Assembly (NCBI GenBank): GCA_030836725.1
Contig: JAUPLV010000019.1
Location: 1-21,055 of the forward strand
Length of the DNA: 21,055 nt
Direction of reading: 5' to 3'
From: Pseudomonadota bacterium
GTDB lineage: Bacteria > Pseudomonadota > Gammaproteobacteria > Burkholderiales > Thiobacillaceae
Shown: piece by piece, positions 13,427 to 20,795 of the stretch
Numbering within the stretch: position 1 is the first letter of the stretch
Layout of the letters: each line of letters opens with the position of its first letter
Translations under genes and position numbers: made by a program
Notes under the pieces: model-generated
Told to the model about the DNA's origin: nothing
What the model saw: the letters and a program-made list of their open reading frames with translations, nothing else
Databases searched by the model: none

Positions 13427-14533
13427 TCAACCGAACAGGGTCAACACTCCTGTGTATCCATACAGGCGGTTGTGTGAAATTTCGCCGTTGGCGAAGAACC
13501 CGACCAACGGGAAGTCGCCCAGGGCTTCGCGGATCAGCCCCAGTTCGCGATGCGGCGCGCCGAACATGTTCTGGCCGCGCCCCAGGCAGGAATAATACAC
13601 GCCGCCGCGGATCGTCACCCCCAACTGCGGGCCGATCGCCGCAAGCATTCGCAGCAGGTCCTCTTCCGCCGTCCGCTGGTCGCGACGGCAAAACAGCAGC
13701 GCGTCGCCCGGCTGGACATACTCTCCAACAGCCACCAGACTGTTTTGCGGATCGACCCCCAGGATATTGCGCACCAGATAGTCGCCGGTGTCGGAACCCT
13801 GCACCGGCAGCCCGATGAAGATTTGGCCGGCGGCACGGCGCAGATCGTTCGCCAGCGCCTCGCCGATTTCCTCCTTCATGACATCGAGCGCGGGGCGGTG
13901 ATCGATGCTGCCGATGACGTTCTTGCTGGCGTCGGTGACGTGGTGGCGCGGCCCCAGCGGCGAAACGCCCTGGCTCAGCCGCGTCGCGAGTTTCACCCGG
14001 TCGCTGAACAGCACGCCGGACAGGCCGCCGCTCACCACCCCATCGACGATCTGCGCGGTTTCTTCGCCCCGCGCGCTCGACAGCCCGCCGACGACGAAAC
14101 CGCTCGACACATGCGCGCTCAGTCCCTCGATCAGGTCCTGGATCCGGTTGTTGGCCGGGTCGCCGTGCACCATCGCGAAATAGGCCGCGTTGGGCGGCAG
14201 GGCATCGAGATCGTGGGGCGTCCGCAACAGGGGCAGCATGCTGAAATCGGCCGGATCGAACTCGGCCAGCATCACCGCCAGTGCCGGTTCCTCCATGTAT
14301 TCAACGCCGGTGGCGCACACCCCCACCCCGATCGATCCGGTCCAGTGGGGTACCCCGGTCGCGCCCTTGAAGAACGCCAGGATTGCGCCGAATTCGCTGG
14401 TGAAGGCATCCGACACGTACAGAAACCCCAGTGTCGCCGCAGCCGGGATCGCACCCAGCTGCGCCATGCAGTCCTGTGCGGCATCCGCCCAGTCAGGGTG
14501 CGCGGCGTGGGCAAATTTGAATGGCGTGGTCAT
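13427..14533 (-). CDS. FIST-domain sensor protein (FIST N and C domains)
   Basis: A 368-residue cytoplasmic protein of the FIST family, proposed from comparative genomics to bind small ligands, perhaps amino acids, in signalling. Family features seen: an N-terminal FIST domain with HWTGSIGVGVCATGVEYMEE and the later SSGFVVGGLSS; a C-terminal FIST_C domain with LGVDPQNSLVAVGEYVQPGD, VTIRGGVYYSCLGRG and the ending LVGFFANGEISHNRLYGYTG. No kinase, GGDEF or methyl-accepting domain is attached, so it is a stand-alone FIST. Start: the ATG at 14533 gives the expected N-terminus (MTTPFKFAHAAH). The frame stays open to 14947, but that extension runs antisense through the divergent peptidase gene, lacks family features and is rejected. 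It is co-transcribed with the 87-residue gene downstream. Confidence 0.9.
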   Translation of the reverse strand: MTTPFKFAHAAHPDWADAAQDCMAQLGAIPAAATLGFLYVSDAFTSEFGAILAFFKGATGVPHWTGSIGVGVCATGVEYMEEPALAVMLAEFDPADFSMLPLLRTPHDLDALPPNAAYFAMVHGDPANNRIQDLIEGLSAHVSSGFVVGGLSSARGEETAQIVDGVVSGGLSGVLFSDRVKLATRLSQGVSPLGPRHHVTDASKNVIGSIDHRPALDVMKEEIGEALANDLRRAAGQIFIGLPVQGSDTGDYLVRNILGVDPQNSLVAVGEYVQPGDALLFCRRDQRTAEEDLLRMLAAIGPQLGVTIRGGVYYSCLGRGQNMFGAPHRELGLIREALGDFPLVGFFANGEISHNRLYGYTGVLTLFG

Positions 14534-14595
14534 GGCTATGGAGCATAACTTGATCCTCGCGATATTATGCAAAACTTGTTTCCGGGTTTCACCCC
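14534..14595. promoter_or_regulatory. Divergent promoter region between FIST gene and pip
   Basis: A 62-bp gap, AT-richer than its surroundings, serves two divergent operons. It contains an inverted pair GCATAA (14543-14548) / TTATGC (14565-14570) and TATTAT, a possible -10 element, inside it. No convincing -35 boxes were found, so exact promoter positions are undecided. Confidence 0.4.
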
Positions 14596-15558
14596 ATGTC
14601 AGAAATTTCCGCACTCCATCCGCCGATCGCCCCCTACGCCAGCGGCATGCTGGAAACCGGGGGCCTGCACCGAATCTACTGGGAAACCTCGGGAAATCCG
14701 CAAGGCATTCCGGTGCTGTTCGTGCATGGCGGCCCCGGCAGCGGCACCTCGCCGATCCAGCGGCAGTTTTTCGATCCGGCGCGCTATCGGATCGTGTTGT
14801 TCGACCAGCGCGGCGCCGGCCGCTCGACGCCGCACGGCGAACTGGCCGACAACACCACGCCGCACCTGATCGCCGACATGGAAGCGTTGCGGCGCGAACT
14901 CGGCGTCGACTCCTGGCTGGTATTCGGCGGTTCGTGGGGATCGACACTGGCGCTCGCCTATGCCGAAGCGCACCCCGACCGCTGCCGCGGGCTGGTGCTG
15001 CGCGGCATCTTCCTGTGCCGCGATAGCGAAATCGACTGGTTTCTCTACGGCATCCGCGCCTTCTTTCCCGAGGCGCAGCGGGCGCTGGCGGAGTTCATCC
15101 CGGAGGACGAGGGCGACGACCTCCTGGCCGCCTATCACCGCCGCCTGATCGACCCCGATCCGTCCATACACCAGCCCGCCGCCTATCGGTGGGCAACCTT
15201 CGAGGCGTCGTGCTCGACCCTGCTGCCCAACCCGGACATGGTCTCCTCCTTCTGCAACGAAAAAACCGCGCTGTCGCTGTCTCGCATCGAGGCGCACTAT
15301 TTCGTCAACCGCATCTTCCTGCCCGACAACAGCCTGCTCGCCAGCGTCGACCGCATCCGCCGCATCCCCGCGGTCATCGTGCAGGGCCGCTACGACGCCG
15401 TCTGCCCCATCGTCTCGGCCGACGAACTGGCGCGCGCCTGGCCCGAGGCGCGCTACGTCATCGTGCCCGATGCCGGCCATTCGGCGTTCGAGCCGGAGAT
15501 CGCGCGCGAGCTGGTCGCCGCGTGCGACCGCTTTGCCCAAACCGGGGCATTCGCCTGA
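14596..15558 (+). CDS. pip: Prolyl iminopeptidase (alpha/beta hydrolase)
   Basis: A cytoplasmic peptidase that releases N-terminal proline from peptides. At 320 residues it has the usual family length. The alpha/beta-hydrolase landmarks are complete: oxyanion segment HGGPGSG (44-50), DQRGAGRS (70-77), nucleophile elbow GGSWGS with S113, D267 in QGRYDAVCP and H295 in AGHSAFEP. E204 in the cap region (ATFEAS) matches the glutamate known to bind the substrate amino terminus in this family. The stop overlaps the start of the thioredoxin-like gene (TGATG), making this the first gene of a three-gene operon. No clear Shine-Dalgarno precedes the ATG at 14596. Confidence 0.95.
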   Translation: MSEISALHPPIAPYASGMLETGGLHRIYWETSGNPQGIPVLFVHGGPGSGTSPIQRQFFDPARYRIVLFDQRGAGRSTPHGELADNTTPHLIADMEALRRELGVDSWLVFGGSWGSTLALAYAEAHPDRCRGLVLRGIFLCRDSEIDWFLYGIRAFFPEAQRALAEFIPEDEGDDLLAAYHRRLIDPDPSIHQPAAYRWATFEASCSTLLPNPDMVSSFCNEKTALSLSRIEAHYFVNRIFLPDNSLLASVDRIRRIPAVIVQGRYDAVCPIVSADELARAWPEARYVIVPDAGHSAFEPEIARELVAACDRFAQTGAFA

Positions 15559-16421
15559 TGGCCCTGTCGCCTTACGTGTTCGACGCCACGGCCGAGAACT
15601 TCAACCGGCTGGTTCTGGAAAACTCGCACAAGGGCCCGGTGCTGGTGCACTTCTGGACCCCCAAGGCCGGCCCCTGCTTCATCCTCATGCCGCGCCTGGT
15701 CAAGCTTGCGGCCGATTACGGCGGCAAGTTCCTGCTGGTGATGCTCAACACCGACGCGTTGCCGGAACTGGCGCGGCGCTTCGGCGTGAACTCGGTGCCG
15801 ACGGTGAAGTTTTTCTGGCGCGGCGAGGTCGCCCACACCATCCACGGCGCCGATCCCGACAGCAGCTTCCGCGAAGTGCTCGACCGCTTCATCGCCGGCG
15901 ACGCCAACCGCGCCCACGCGCTGGGCGTGGCCGCCTGGCGGTCCGGCAATGTCCAGCAGGCGCGCATGCTGCTCGCCAACGCGGCGATGGCCGAACCCGA
16001 CAACCTCGCCATCCCGCGCGACCTCGCCAAGCTGCTGTGGGCCGAAGGCGAAGGCGAACAGGCGCTGAAGCTGCTCGACACCCTGCCTGCGGAAGCCCGG
16101 GCGGAACCCGAAATCGCCCGCCTGCACGCACACCTGAGCCTGGCGGAAACCGCGCGACTGGCGCCGCCGCTGGCCGAAATCGATGCGCGCATTGCCCGCA
16201 ATGGCGCCGATCTCGATAGCCGCTACCAGCGCGCGGCGGTGCTGCTGGCTGCGGACGACTTCGCCAGCGCGATGCAGGAACTGCTGGCGATCGCATGCGC
16301 CGACCGCGGCTTCCGCCACGACATCGGTCGCGTCAGCCTGCTGGCCCTGTTCGACCTGCTCGGCAGCGCGCACCCGCTGACCCGGCAATACCGCCAGGCC
16401 CTGTCCGAGTCGCTGCATTGA
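15558..16421 (+). CDS. cnoX: CnoX/YbbN-like thioredoxin-TPR protein with AGPC in place of CGPC
   Basis: A 287-residue two-domain protein. Residues 1-110 form a thioredoxin fold (VLVHFWTPKAGPCFILMP, then the cis-proline strand NSVPTVKFF). Residues about 115-287 are helical TPR-like repeats that end in a YbbN-type C-terminal region (RHDIGRVSLLALFDLLG). This is the plan of E. coli CnoX (YbbN), a chlorine-activated holdase that protects proteins and passes them to chaperones. The active-site motif is A37-G-P-C40: the nucleophilic cysteine is lost and only the resolving cysteine remains, so disulfide reductase activity is unlikely, while mixed-disulfide protection is possible. The ATG at 15558 overlaps the pip stop, and the stop overlaps the next gene's TTG start. 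Confidence 0.9.
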   Translation: MALSPYVFDATAENFNRLVLENSHKGPVLVHFWTPKAGPCFILMPRLVKLAADYGGKFLLVMLNTDALPELARRFGVNSVPTVKFFWRGEVAHTIHGADPDSSFREVLDRFIAGDANRAHALGVAAWRSGNVQQARMLLANAAMAEPDNLAIPRDLAKLLWAEGEGEQALKLLDTLPAEARAEPEIARLHAHLSLAETARLAPPLAEIDARIARNGADLDSRYQRAAVLLAADDFASAMQELLAIACADRGFRHDIGRVSLLALFDLLGSAHPLTRQYRQALSESLH

Positions 16422-17161
16422 GCTTCGGCCACCCCGCTTTCGCGCCCTACCGGGAGTTGATCGACGCGCTCGGACTGGCACATGGGCGGCCCCCGCTCGA
16501 CGCCCTCAACGCCCTGGCCGCCGCACGCGGAACGACCCAGGCACGCGGCCTGCCGCTGCGCTTCTTCGACCCCGGCGGCCGCCTGTCGGCGCGCGACTAC
16601 GAAACCCATATCCTGCACACCGGCCAGGTGCCGACCCGCCCCGACACCTGGCACGACGTGCTCAACGCGCTGGTGTGGCTGAGGTTTCCGCGCTTCAAGA
16701 CCGCGCTGAACGCGGCCCACGGCGAAGCCATCGCGCTTGAACCCGACGCCCGGCGCGGCCGCAGGCGCGACGCGCTGACGATGCTGGACGAATCGGGCGT
16801 ATGGGTCATCAGCCGCGACCCGAGCTTGCCCCAATGGCTGGCGGACCGCGCCTGGCACAAACTGTTCTGGGAAGCCCGCGCACAGGTCGAGGCCGACATG
16901 CGCTTCGTGGTGGTCGGCCATGCGCTGCTGGAAAAGACGCTTGCGCCCTACCCGTCGATGACCGGCAAATGCCTGGTATTGCATTCGGACACGCTCGACC
17001 CCGACGCCGCCGATGCGCAGGCGGTCTTCGCGCTCGACGCGATCGACACCCCGCGCCTGCTCGCCCCGCTTCCGGTGCAGGGCATCCCCGGATGGGATGC
17101 GGCAAACGCCTGTGCCGGCTATTACGCCAATCGGGAAATTTTCAGGCCGGCGCGCATTTGA
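16418..17161 (+). CDS. DUF3025 family protein
   Basis: A 247-residue soluble protein of the DUF3025 family, which has no known function. Recognised segments: HDVLNALVWLRFPRFKTALN (about 76-95), RRRDALTMLDESGVWVI (about 113-129), and FVVVGHALLEKTLAPYPSMT (about 162-181). Family proteins begin with a short helix just like FGHPAFAPYRELID here. The start is therefore placed at a TTG (16418-16420) that overlaps the cnoX stop as TTGA, a normal arrangement in tightly packed operons. The frame is open 41 codons further upstream, but those codons are antisense-like shadow sequence inside cnoX rich in Arg and Pro. Third and last gene of the pip operon. Confidence 0.85.
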   Translation: MSFGHPAFAPYRELIDALGLAHGRPPLDALNALAAARGTTQARGLPLRFFDPGGRLSARDYETHILHTGQVPTRPDTWHDVLNALVWLRFPRFKTALNAAHGEAIALEPDARRGRRRDALTMLDESGVWVISRDPSLPQWLADRAWHKLFWEARAQVEADMRFVVVGHALLEKTLAPYPSMTGKCLVLHSDTLDPDAADAQAVFALDAIDTPRLLAPLPVQGIPGWDAANACAGYYANREIFRPARI

Positions 17162-17163
17162 GC

Positions 17164-17190
17164 GATCGAGCCGCCGATCATCACCTTTTT
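17164..17190 (+). terminator. Weak candidate terminator after the pip operon
   Basis: GATCG (17164-17168) pairs with CGATC (17175-17179) directly after the DUF3025 stop, and a TTTTT run follows 6 nt later (17186-17190). The stem is short and the T-run is offset. A second hairpin GCCCGG (17210-17215) / CCGGGC (17223-17228) lies just beyond. Confidence 0.3.
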
Positions 17191-17248
17191 CAGGAATCGA
17201 TGAGCAGCGGCCCGGTCACTTTCCGGGCGGCCGTTCATTGCGGGTGAG

Positions 17249-17274
17249 TTCATCGCGGCCAAGGCCGCTCCCAC
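17249..17274. repeat. REP hairpin 1 (GCGGCCAAGGCCGC core)
   Basis: The segment TTCATCGCGGCCAAGGCCGC continues to CTCCCAC. The core GCGGCC-AA-GGCCGC is a perfect palindrome. It differs by a single base (C versus T in the last CTCC-AC) from the copy at 17818-17844. Confidence 0.85.
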
Positions 17275-17286
17275 GAGTGCGAACCG

Positions 17287-17310
17287 GTAGGAGGGGGCTT
17301 GCCCCCGATA
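17287..17310. repeat. REP hairpin 2, inverted orientation
   Basis: GTAGGAGGGGGCTTGCCCCC followed by GATA: the GTAGGAG head is the reverse complement of the CTCCTAC tail of REP 3, and GGGGGC-TT-GCCCCC forms the stem. With REP 1 it makes an inverted REP pair, the basic form of a BIME. Confidence 0.75.
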
Positions 17311-17328
17311 GCCGCACCCGTCCATGAA

Positions 17329-17781
17329 TCAAAGCCAAACGGCATCCCAATGCGGATATTCGCCGACATTCCCGGCCAACCCAGCGCGCAACGGATTGGC
17401 GACGATATAGCGGGCGATGCTCAGCATATCCTCCTCGCGGCGCAGGGCATGATCGTGGAAGCCGGCCTGCCACAGCGGAGCGCCGGGGGTGTCGCGGGCG
17501 GAATTGATCCACCGGCTGCTGGTGGATTTGAAGCGCCGGACGGGTCTGGCCAAATCCTCCGCGGTCAACTCGATCAGCCAGTGCAGGTGCTCCGGCATGA
17601 CAACGAAACACAGCGTCCGGGTTTCACCCGCCCTGTCGCATTCACGCAAAGCGCGCACAACCTGGCGGGCCAGGGCGAAATCGGAAAAAACCGGTACGCG
17701 GTCCGCAGTGGCGGTGGTAATCATGTAAACGCGCCCGGCTTCGGAAAATCGTCCAATGCGCAGATTGGCAGCATGAGGCAT
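17329..17781 (-). CDS. RAYT: REP-associated tyrosine transposase (Y1, HUH family)
   Basis: A 150-residue single-strand DNA transposase related to IS200/IS605 TnpA, thought to have generated and spread REP elements. Seen: the N-terminal strand GRVYMITTATADRVPVF, the metal-binding HUH-type motif VMPEHLHWLIEL with H65 and H67, the WQAGFHDHALRREEDM segment typical of RAYTs, and the catalytic tyrosine Y125 in ARYIVANPLRAGL. The catalytic residues are intact, so the enzyme may be active. REP hairpins lie on both sides. The gene stands alone, with about 180 nt to the oxidoreductase gene upstream on the same strand; no promoter was identified. Being single copy and without terminal repeats of its own, it is best seen as a domesticated RAYT rather than an insertion sequence. 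Confidence 0.92.
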   Translation of the reverse strand: MPHAANLRIGRFSEAGRVYMITTATADRVPVFSDFALARQVVRALRECDRAGETRTLCFVVMPEHLHWLIELTAEDLARPVRRFKSTSSRWINSARDTPGAPLWQAGFHDHALRREEDMLSIARYIVANPLRAGLAGNVGEYPHWDAVWL

Positions 17782-17817
17782 GGCGGCAATGTTAATGGCA
17801 TCCCCGGCTCATGGGGA

Positions 17818-17844
17818 ATTCATCGCGGCCAAGGCCGCTCCTAC
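17818..17844. repeat. REP hairpin 3 upstream of the RAYT gene
   Basis: Same core palindrome GCGGCCAAGGCCGC as REP 1, same orientation, ending CTCCTAC. It lies 36 nt upstream of the RAYT start codon, between it and the oxidoreductase gene. The remaining 17845-17959 shows no gene. Confidence 0.85.
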
Positions 17845-17959
17845 AATCCATGCACCACGCGCAGAAGTATCGGCCGATGTACGGAAAGATCGGCTTGCCG
17901 CTCTCGCGCGGCGGCCCGGTGGAACGCCGCCGCACGGCGTCCTTGCCGAACCGGGCCCT

Positions 17960-19177
17960 TCAGATCAGGCCGTTGACGATGTCGAGCGCCATCGACGGCG
18001 CTGTTGAGTACTTGCCTGTATCGACGGACAGGTAGCGGCCCAATCTGAAAACCCCGAAATCGGAGCGGCGGTGCAGGGTCGAGTCGGGATTGGACAACTC
18101 CCCCTGGCCGGCAGCGAATACCCAACCGCCCCGTAGCGCCACCGATTTGCTCTGCCGCCTGATTTTGGCAACCCCTGGAAGCAGGGCTTCGAGATGCCGC
18201 AGCACGTCATCCTGGATTGCGGATTGTTGCGCATCGTCAAGCGACGGCGGAGAAGGCGGGACGACATCCGAACTTTCCATCCGCAAGCCCGACGGATACC
18301 AGGACAGGTAAAAATCGCGCTGGTTGTAATTCTTGATGTCGCCAAAGGGTCCGGTGGCGATGATCGCGCTCGGCAAATCGACCGGCTCGGCGGTACGCAC
18401 GAACAAGGATAGCCGGTAGCGGTTTGACCAGGGTCCGGCAGGCCTGAGGCCCGCCGTCTGGTCTATGGCCAGGCGCCCCTCCCAAAGGGCATTGATGACG
18501 TGATCGTATGGGCCGAATTCCCCCTGGCCGGACTCCAGCCGCCAGGGGCCATCCGCTTCGCCCGCAACGACGGGGCGGGCCGCCGTTATACGGACGCCCA
18601 TGCATTTCTCGATCCTTGATTCGGCGTCCAGGGCATCGACCAACCGATCCGCGACCCAGTTGGTTGAAACGGAACGCTCAGGAACGCGGAATCCCGCAAG
18701 GATCTCCGGCGAGTCCGTAATCGCGCCCAGTTCACGGGAAGTCAGCCTGCCGACCCGGCAGTCCGATACATCGACGAAGTAGCGCCCGGCATCCGGATGT
18801 TGATGAATCAGGTGCGCGACCCGATGAAAATAGTCCTCCATCGCATCCGGCTGCACCACGGTCCGCCGATGGCATAGATAGATGTCGTCGGTGATGGTCG
18901 CTACCGGGTCAAGCGAATAGCCGGTCAGGGTTTCCAGCACTGGCTTGAACGATAGTCCGCCGCCCAGAACCTGGCGTGCCGTTTTCAGGGAGGCGTCCCC
19001 GCTATAAATGAAGCCGAGATGAATCTTGCCCTCGTTCCATCGGCTGGCGCACGACATTGGCTGCGGCGCGGCATCGAACAGGGTGACCGGAACCCCCCGG
19101 CGCGCGAGAAAAAGCGCGATGGAACTCCCCATGATGCCGGCGCCCAGGACGGCGATTCGATGGCTTTTGTTTATCAT
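17960..19177 (-). CDS. FAD-dependent oxidoreductase (DAO-type) of a glycan cassette
   Basis: A 405-residue flavoprotein. The N-terminus carries a Rossmann nucleotide-binding motif, HRIAVLGAGIMGSSIALFLA, with the acidic ribose-binding residue at the end of the second strand (VTLFDAAP). The later segments CASRWNEGKIHLGFIYSG and YNQRDFYLSWYPSG are typical of D-amino-acid-oxidase-like proteins, and a C-terminal FAD loop reads RSDFGVF then YLSVDTGKYSTAPSMALDIV. The substrate is unknown; it may oxidise a sugar or sugar-linked amine given its neighbours. Start: ATG at 19177 with AGGGCGGA directly upstream, 43 nt after the cupin stop. The frame stays open to 19381, but that part is antisense shadow of the cupin gene's other frame and is rejected. 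Third gene of the glycosyltransferase cassette. Confidence 0.8.
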   Translation of the reverse strand: MINKSHRIAVLGAGIMGSSIALFLARRGVPVTLFDAAPQPMSCASRWNEGKIHLGFIYSGDASLKTARQVLGGGLSFKPVLETLTGYSLDPVATITDDIYLCHRRTVVQPDAMEDYFHRVAHLIHQHPDAGRYFVDVSDCRVGRLTSRELGAITDSPEILAGFRVPERSVSTNWVADRLVDALDAESRIEKCMGVRITAARPVVAGEADGPWRLESGQGEFGPYDHVINALWEGRLAIDQTAGLRPAGPWSNRYRLSLFVRTAEPVDLPSAIIATGPFGDIKNYNQRDFYLSWYPSGLRMESSDVVPPSPPSLDDAQQSAIQDDVLRHLEALLPGVAKIRRQSKSVALRGGWVFAAGQGELSNPDSTLHRRSDFGVFRLGRYLSVDTGKYSTAPSMALDIVNGLI

Positions 19178-19220
19178 TCCGCCCTGCGTCCCAACTGCCT
19201 GGAGACCGGCCCGGCCGGGC

Positions 19221-19646
19221 TCAGCTCCATTGTTCGATGTAGGAAGCCGGATCGTAGGGCTCGCTGGCAAAAACCAGAAGGACCGAGCCTTCGGCCAGAT
19301 ATTTTTGCTGGCACCAGACGCCAGGGCCGAGCAACAGGCCAAAGCGTTCGGAATCCAGCAACAGGGTGACTTCCTCGCCATGGCAGCGCATCAACACCTC
19401 GATGCTCCCGTTCAAACACACCAGCCATTGGTAACCGCGCCGGTGCGCATGCCCGCCGCGAACCATCCCGGCGGGAACATGGGTCACCGCAAACGCCCTG
19501 GCAGGCGGGAACGGCATGGATTCGAACGGAAACGGAAGCAGGGAGCCCCGTGTGTCGGAAAGAACCTGGCAAGGCGTCAGCCTGGCCGCGCCGCCGAAAA
19601 ATTCAGTCACGACTGTCGCGCTCGCAGGCTCCGGAAGGGTTGGCAA
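19221..19646 (-). CDS. FdtA/QdtA (WxcM-like) sugar 3,4-ketoisomerase family cupin
   Basis: A 141-residue cupin of the family that isomerises dTDP-4-keto-6-deoxyglucose to the 3-keto sugar in the path to dTDP-3-amino sugars (Fuc3NAc, Qui3NAc), used in surface polysaccharides. Seen: DTRGSLLPFPFE, the paired histidines in MVRGGHAHRRGYQWLVCLNG (the HAH is catalytic in FdtA), and the ending WCQQKYLAEGSVLLVFASEP followed by YDPASYIEQW. Start: TTG at 19646 is preferred because GGAGA lies 7 nt upstream and the length then fits the family (about 135-140). An ATG at 19790 would add 48 residues that overlap the glycosyltransferase gene and look unlike the family. A member of the family need not be an isomerase; some act as fused or regulatory domains. 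Confidence 0.8.
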   Translation of the reverse strand: MPTLPEPASATVVTEFFGGAARLTPCQVLSDTRGSLLPFPFESMPFPPARAFAVTHVPAGMVRGGHAHRRGYQWLVCLNGSIEVLMRCHGEEVTLLLDSERFGLLLGPGVWCQQKYLAEGSVLLVFASEPYDPASYIEQWS

Positions 19647-19668
19647 ACCGGCTTCTCCAAAGTTGTGA

Positions 19669-20604
19669 TCAGAACAAACGCCAGGGATGGGAGGCCGCAT
19701 TATTCCGGCCGGGAACGGCGATTGTTTGCCCGTTGGTTTCCATTCGCACCGTTGCGGCCCGATAAGGCTGGGAGTAGCCGGCCGGCTCACGCTTGAGTTG
19801 GGAATGAACCTGCGCCAGCCAGTTGATCAAAGGCACGCCGAGTTCGAGCTTTTCATCGCTGCTCAATTCCGAGTCCCACAATTCACGCATGCAGGCGGCG
19901 CTGACTTCATAATTTTGCCTGGCCGAAAAAGCCCAGCTCCTGGACAGGCTGCCTGGCTTGTAATATTTCAGGCACAAGGTTTCGGGTACCCGGGCAAACT
20001 CACCGAGCAGGCTCATGTGAAACAACCATGGCCAATCGGCGGAAAACTCCCCGGCCCCATTGGTCTTCAGCCCCTGAATTTTGCCGGCCTCGCGCAGACG
20101 AAAAATGCCCCGGTTCGGCGCCCACCAATGCCCTGCACGAACCAGCATTTTCTTGCCGCGCTCGACTCTGTCGCGCAGGCCGTCCAATTCGGTATAGGCA
20201 CAATGCGTCTGGCTGCCATCGACAGCGGTCAGGAGCAAATCCGAATAGCTCATCACCGCCTCCGGCCGGCTGTCCAGGACGGCGCACAGTTTTTCCACGT
20301 AAGTGGGTTCCAGGGTGTCGTCGTGGAAGGCAAAGTGCACGTAATCCGAGTCAGCCTGACTGAGCAGAAAATTGCAATTCCCGACATAGCCCAGGCGCCG
20401 TTCCTGCCTCACCACCCTGAACCGGGTATCGCGCTCGCAATGCTTCCGGCAGACGCTGTAAGTATCGTCGTCGCAAAGGTCCACGGAAATAAGGACGTCG
20501 AAATGATCGCGCGTTTGCGCGGACAGGGAATCCAGGGTGGGCTGAATGAACTCCGCCGCCTGGTAAGCGGGCACAAGTGCCGTTACTTTTGTAGGTTTTT
20601 TCAT
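19669..20604 (-). CDS. Family 2 glycosyltransferase (GT-A fold)
   Basis: A 311-residue cytoplasmic or membrane-associated glycosyltransferase. The N-terminus VTALVPAYQAAEFIQPTLDS with the later FDVLISVDLCDDDT is the nucleotide-sugar binding core of GT-A family 2. HFAFHDDTLEPTYVEKLCAV supplies the DxD-like acidic metal-binding site (DD in HDDTLEP). An acceptor-side acidic segment ADWPWLFHMSLLGEFARVPE follows. No transmembrane helix is visible. The donor and acceptor sugars cannot be told. It is the first gene of a three-gene cassette (glycosyltransferase, ketoisomerase-like cupin, FAD oxidoreductase), separated from the cupin by 22 nt. The ATG at 20604 lacks a strong Shine-Dalgarno. Confidence 0.92.
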   Translation of the reverse strand: MKKPTKVTALVPAYQAAEFIQPTLDSLSAQTRDHFDVLISVDLCDDDTYSVCRKHCERDTRFRVVRQERRLGYVGNCNFLLSQADSDYVHFAFHDDTLEPTYVEKLCAVLDSRPEAVMSYSDLLLTAVDGSQTHCAYTELDGLRDRVERGKKMLVRAGHWWAPNRGIFRLREAGKIQGLKTNGAGEFSADWPWLFHMSLLGEFARVPETLCLKYYKPGSLSRSWAFSARQNYEVSAACMRELWDSELSSDEKLELGVPLINWLAQVHSQLKREPAGYSQPYRAATVRMETNGQTIAVPGRNNAASHPWRLF

Positions 20605-20653
20605 CCCGGATATTGAAGCCGCGGTTACCCCAACAAAGCGTTATGCCGCCGTC

Positions 20654-20668
20654 GTTAATAAGCTTAAC
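20654..20668 (-). promoter_or_regulatory. AT-rich palindrome upstream of the glycosyltransferase gene
   Basis: GTTAA-TAAGC-TTAAC, arms of 5 bp with a 5-nt centre containing most of AAGCTT, lies about 50 nt upstream of the glycosyltransferase start. It is in the position of a promoter or operator. A -10-like CATAAC lies between it and the gene on the minus strand. Weak evidence only. Confidence 0.25.
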
Positions 20669-20795
20669 CGATTGGCCGGCCATAGGCTACGCTCCGCTCG
20701 CTTGAGGCTTGACCGGAAATCAGAGGCAGCCAAAGGAGAATGAAGATACTCTGTTGCAGGCACGCCTGGGGATGCACTGATTAATTCGATATGGC

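Larger units (their letters stand above)
17249..17844. mobile_element. RAYT-REP unit: REP transposase gene bounded by REP hairpins
   Basis: The unit consists of two REP-type hairpins on the 3' side of the RAYT gene (17249-17274 and 17287-17310), the gene itself (17329-17781), and a further REP on its 5' side (17818-17844). The outer two REPs are near identical and in the same orientation. This is the arrangement expected of a RAYT locus from which REPs are mobilised; that link is established knowledge for the family, not shown here. Confidence 0.75.

Noticed and set aside
14534..14947. N-terminal extension of the FIST protein to 506 residues
   Set aside because: It would be antisense to the catalytic region of pip and lacks FIST features; the Met at 14533 fits the family.
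16295..16417. Upstream start for the DUF3025 gene
   Set aside because: The extra 41 codons are shadow sequence of cnoX; the overlapping TTG start fits the family N-terminus.
19178..19381. N-terminal extension of the FAD oxidoreductase to 473 residues
   Set aside because: It overlaps the cupin gene in another frame, and the Rossmann motif should lie at the very N-terminus.
19647..19790. ATG start at 19790 for the cupin gene
   Set aside because: The added 48 residues overlap the glycosyltransferase end and do not resemble the family; a TTG with a good Shine-Dalgarno gives the normal length.
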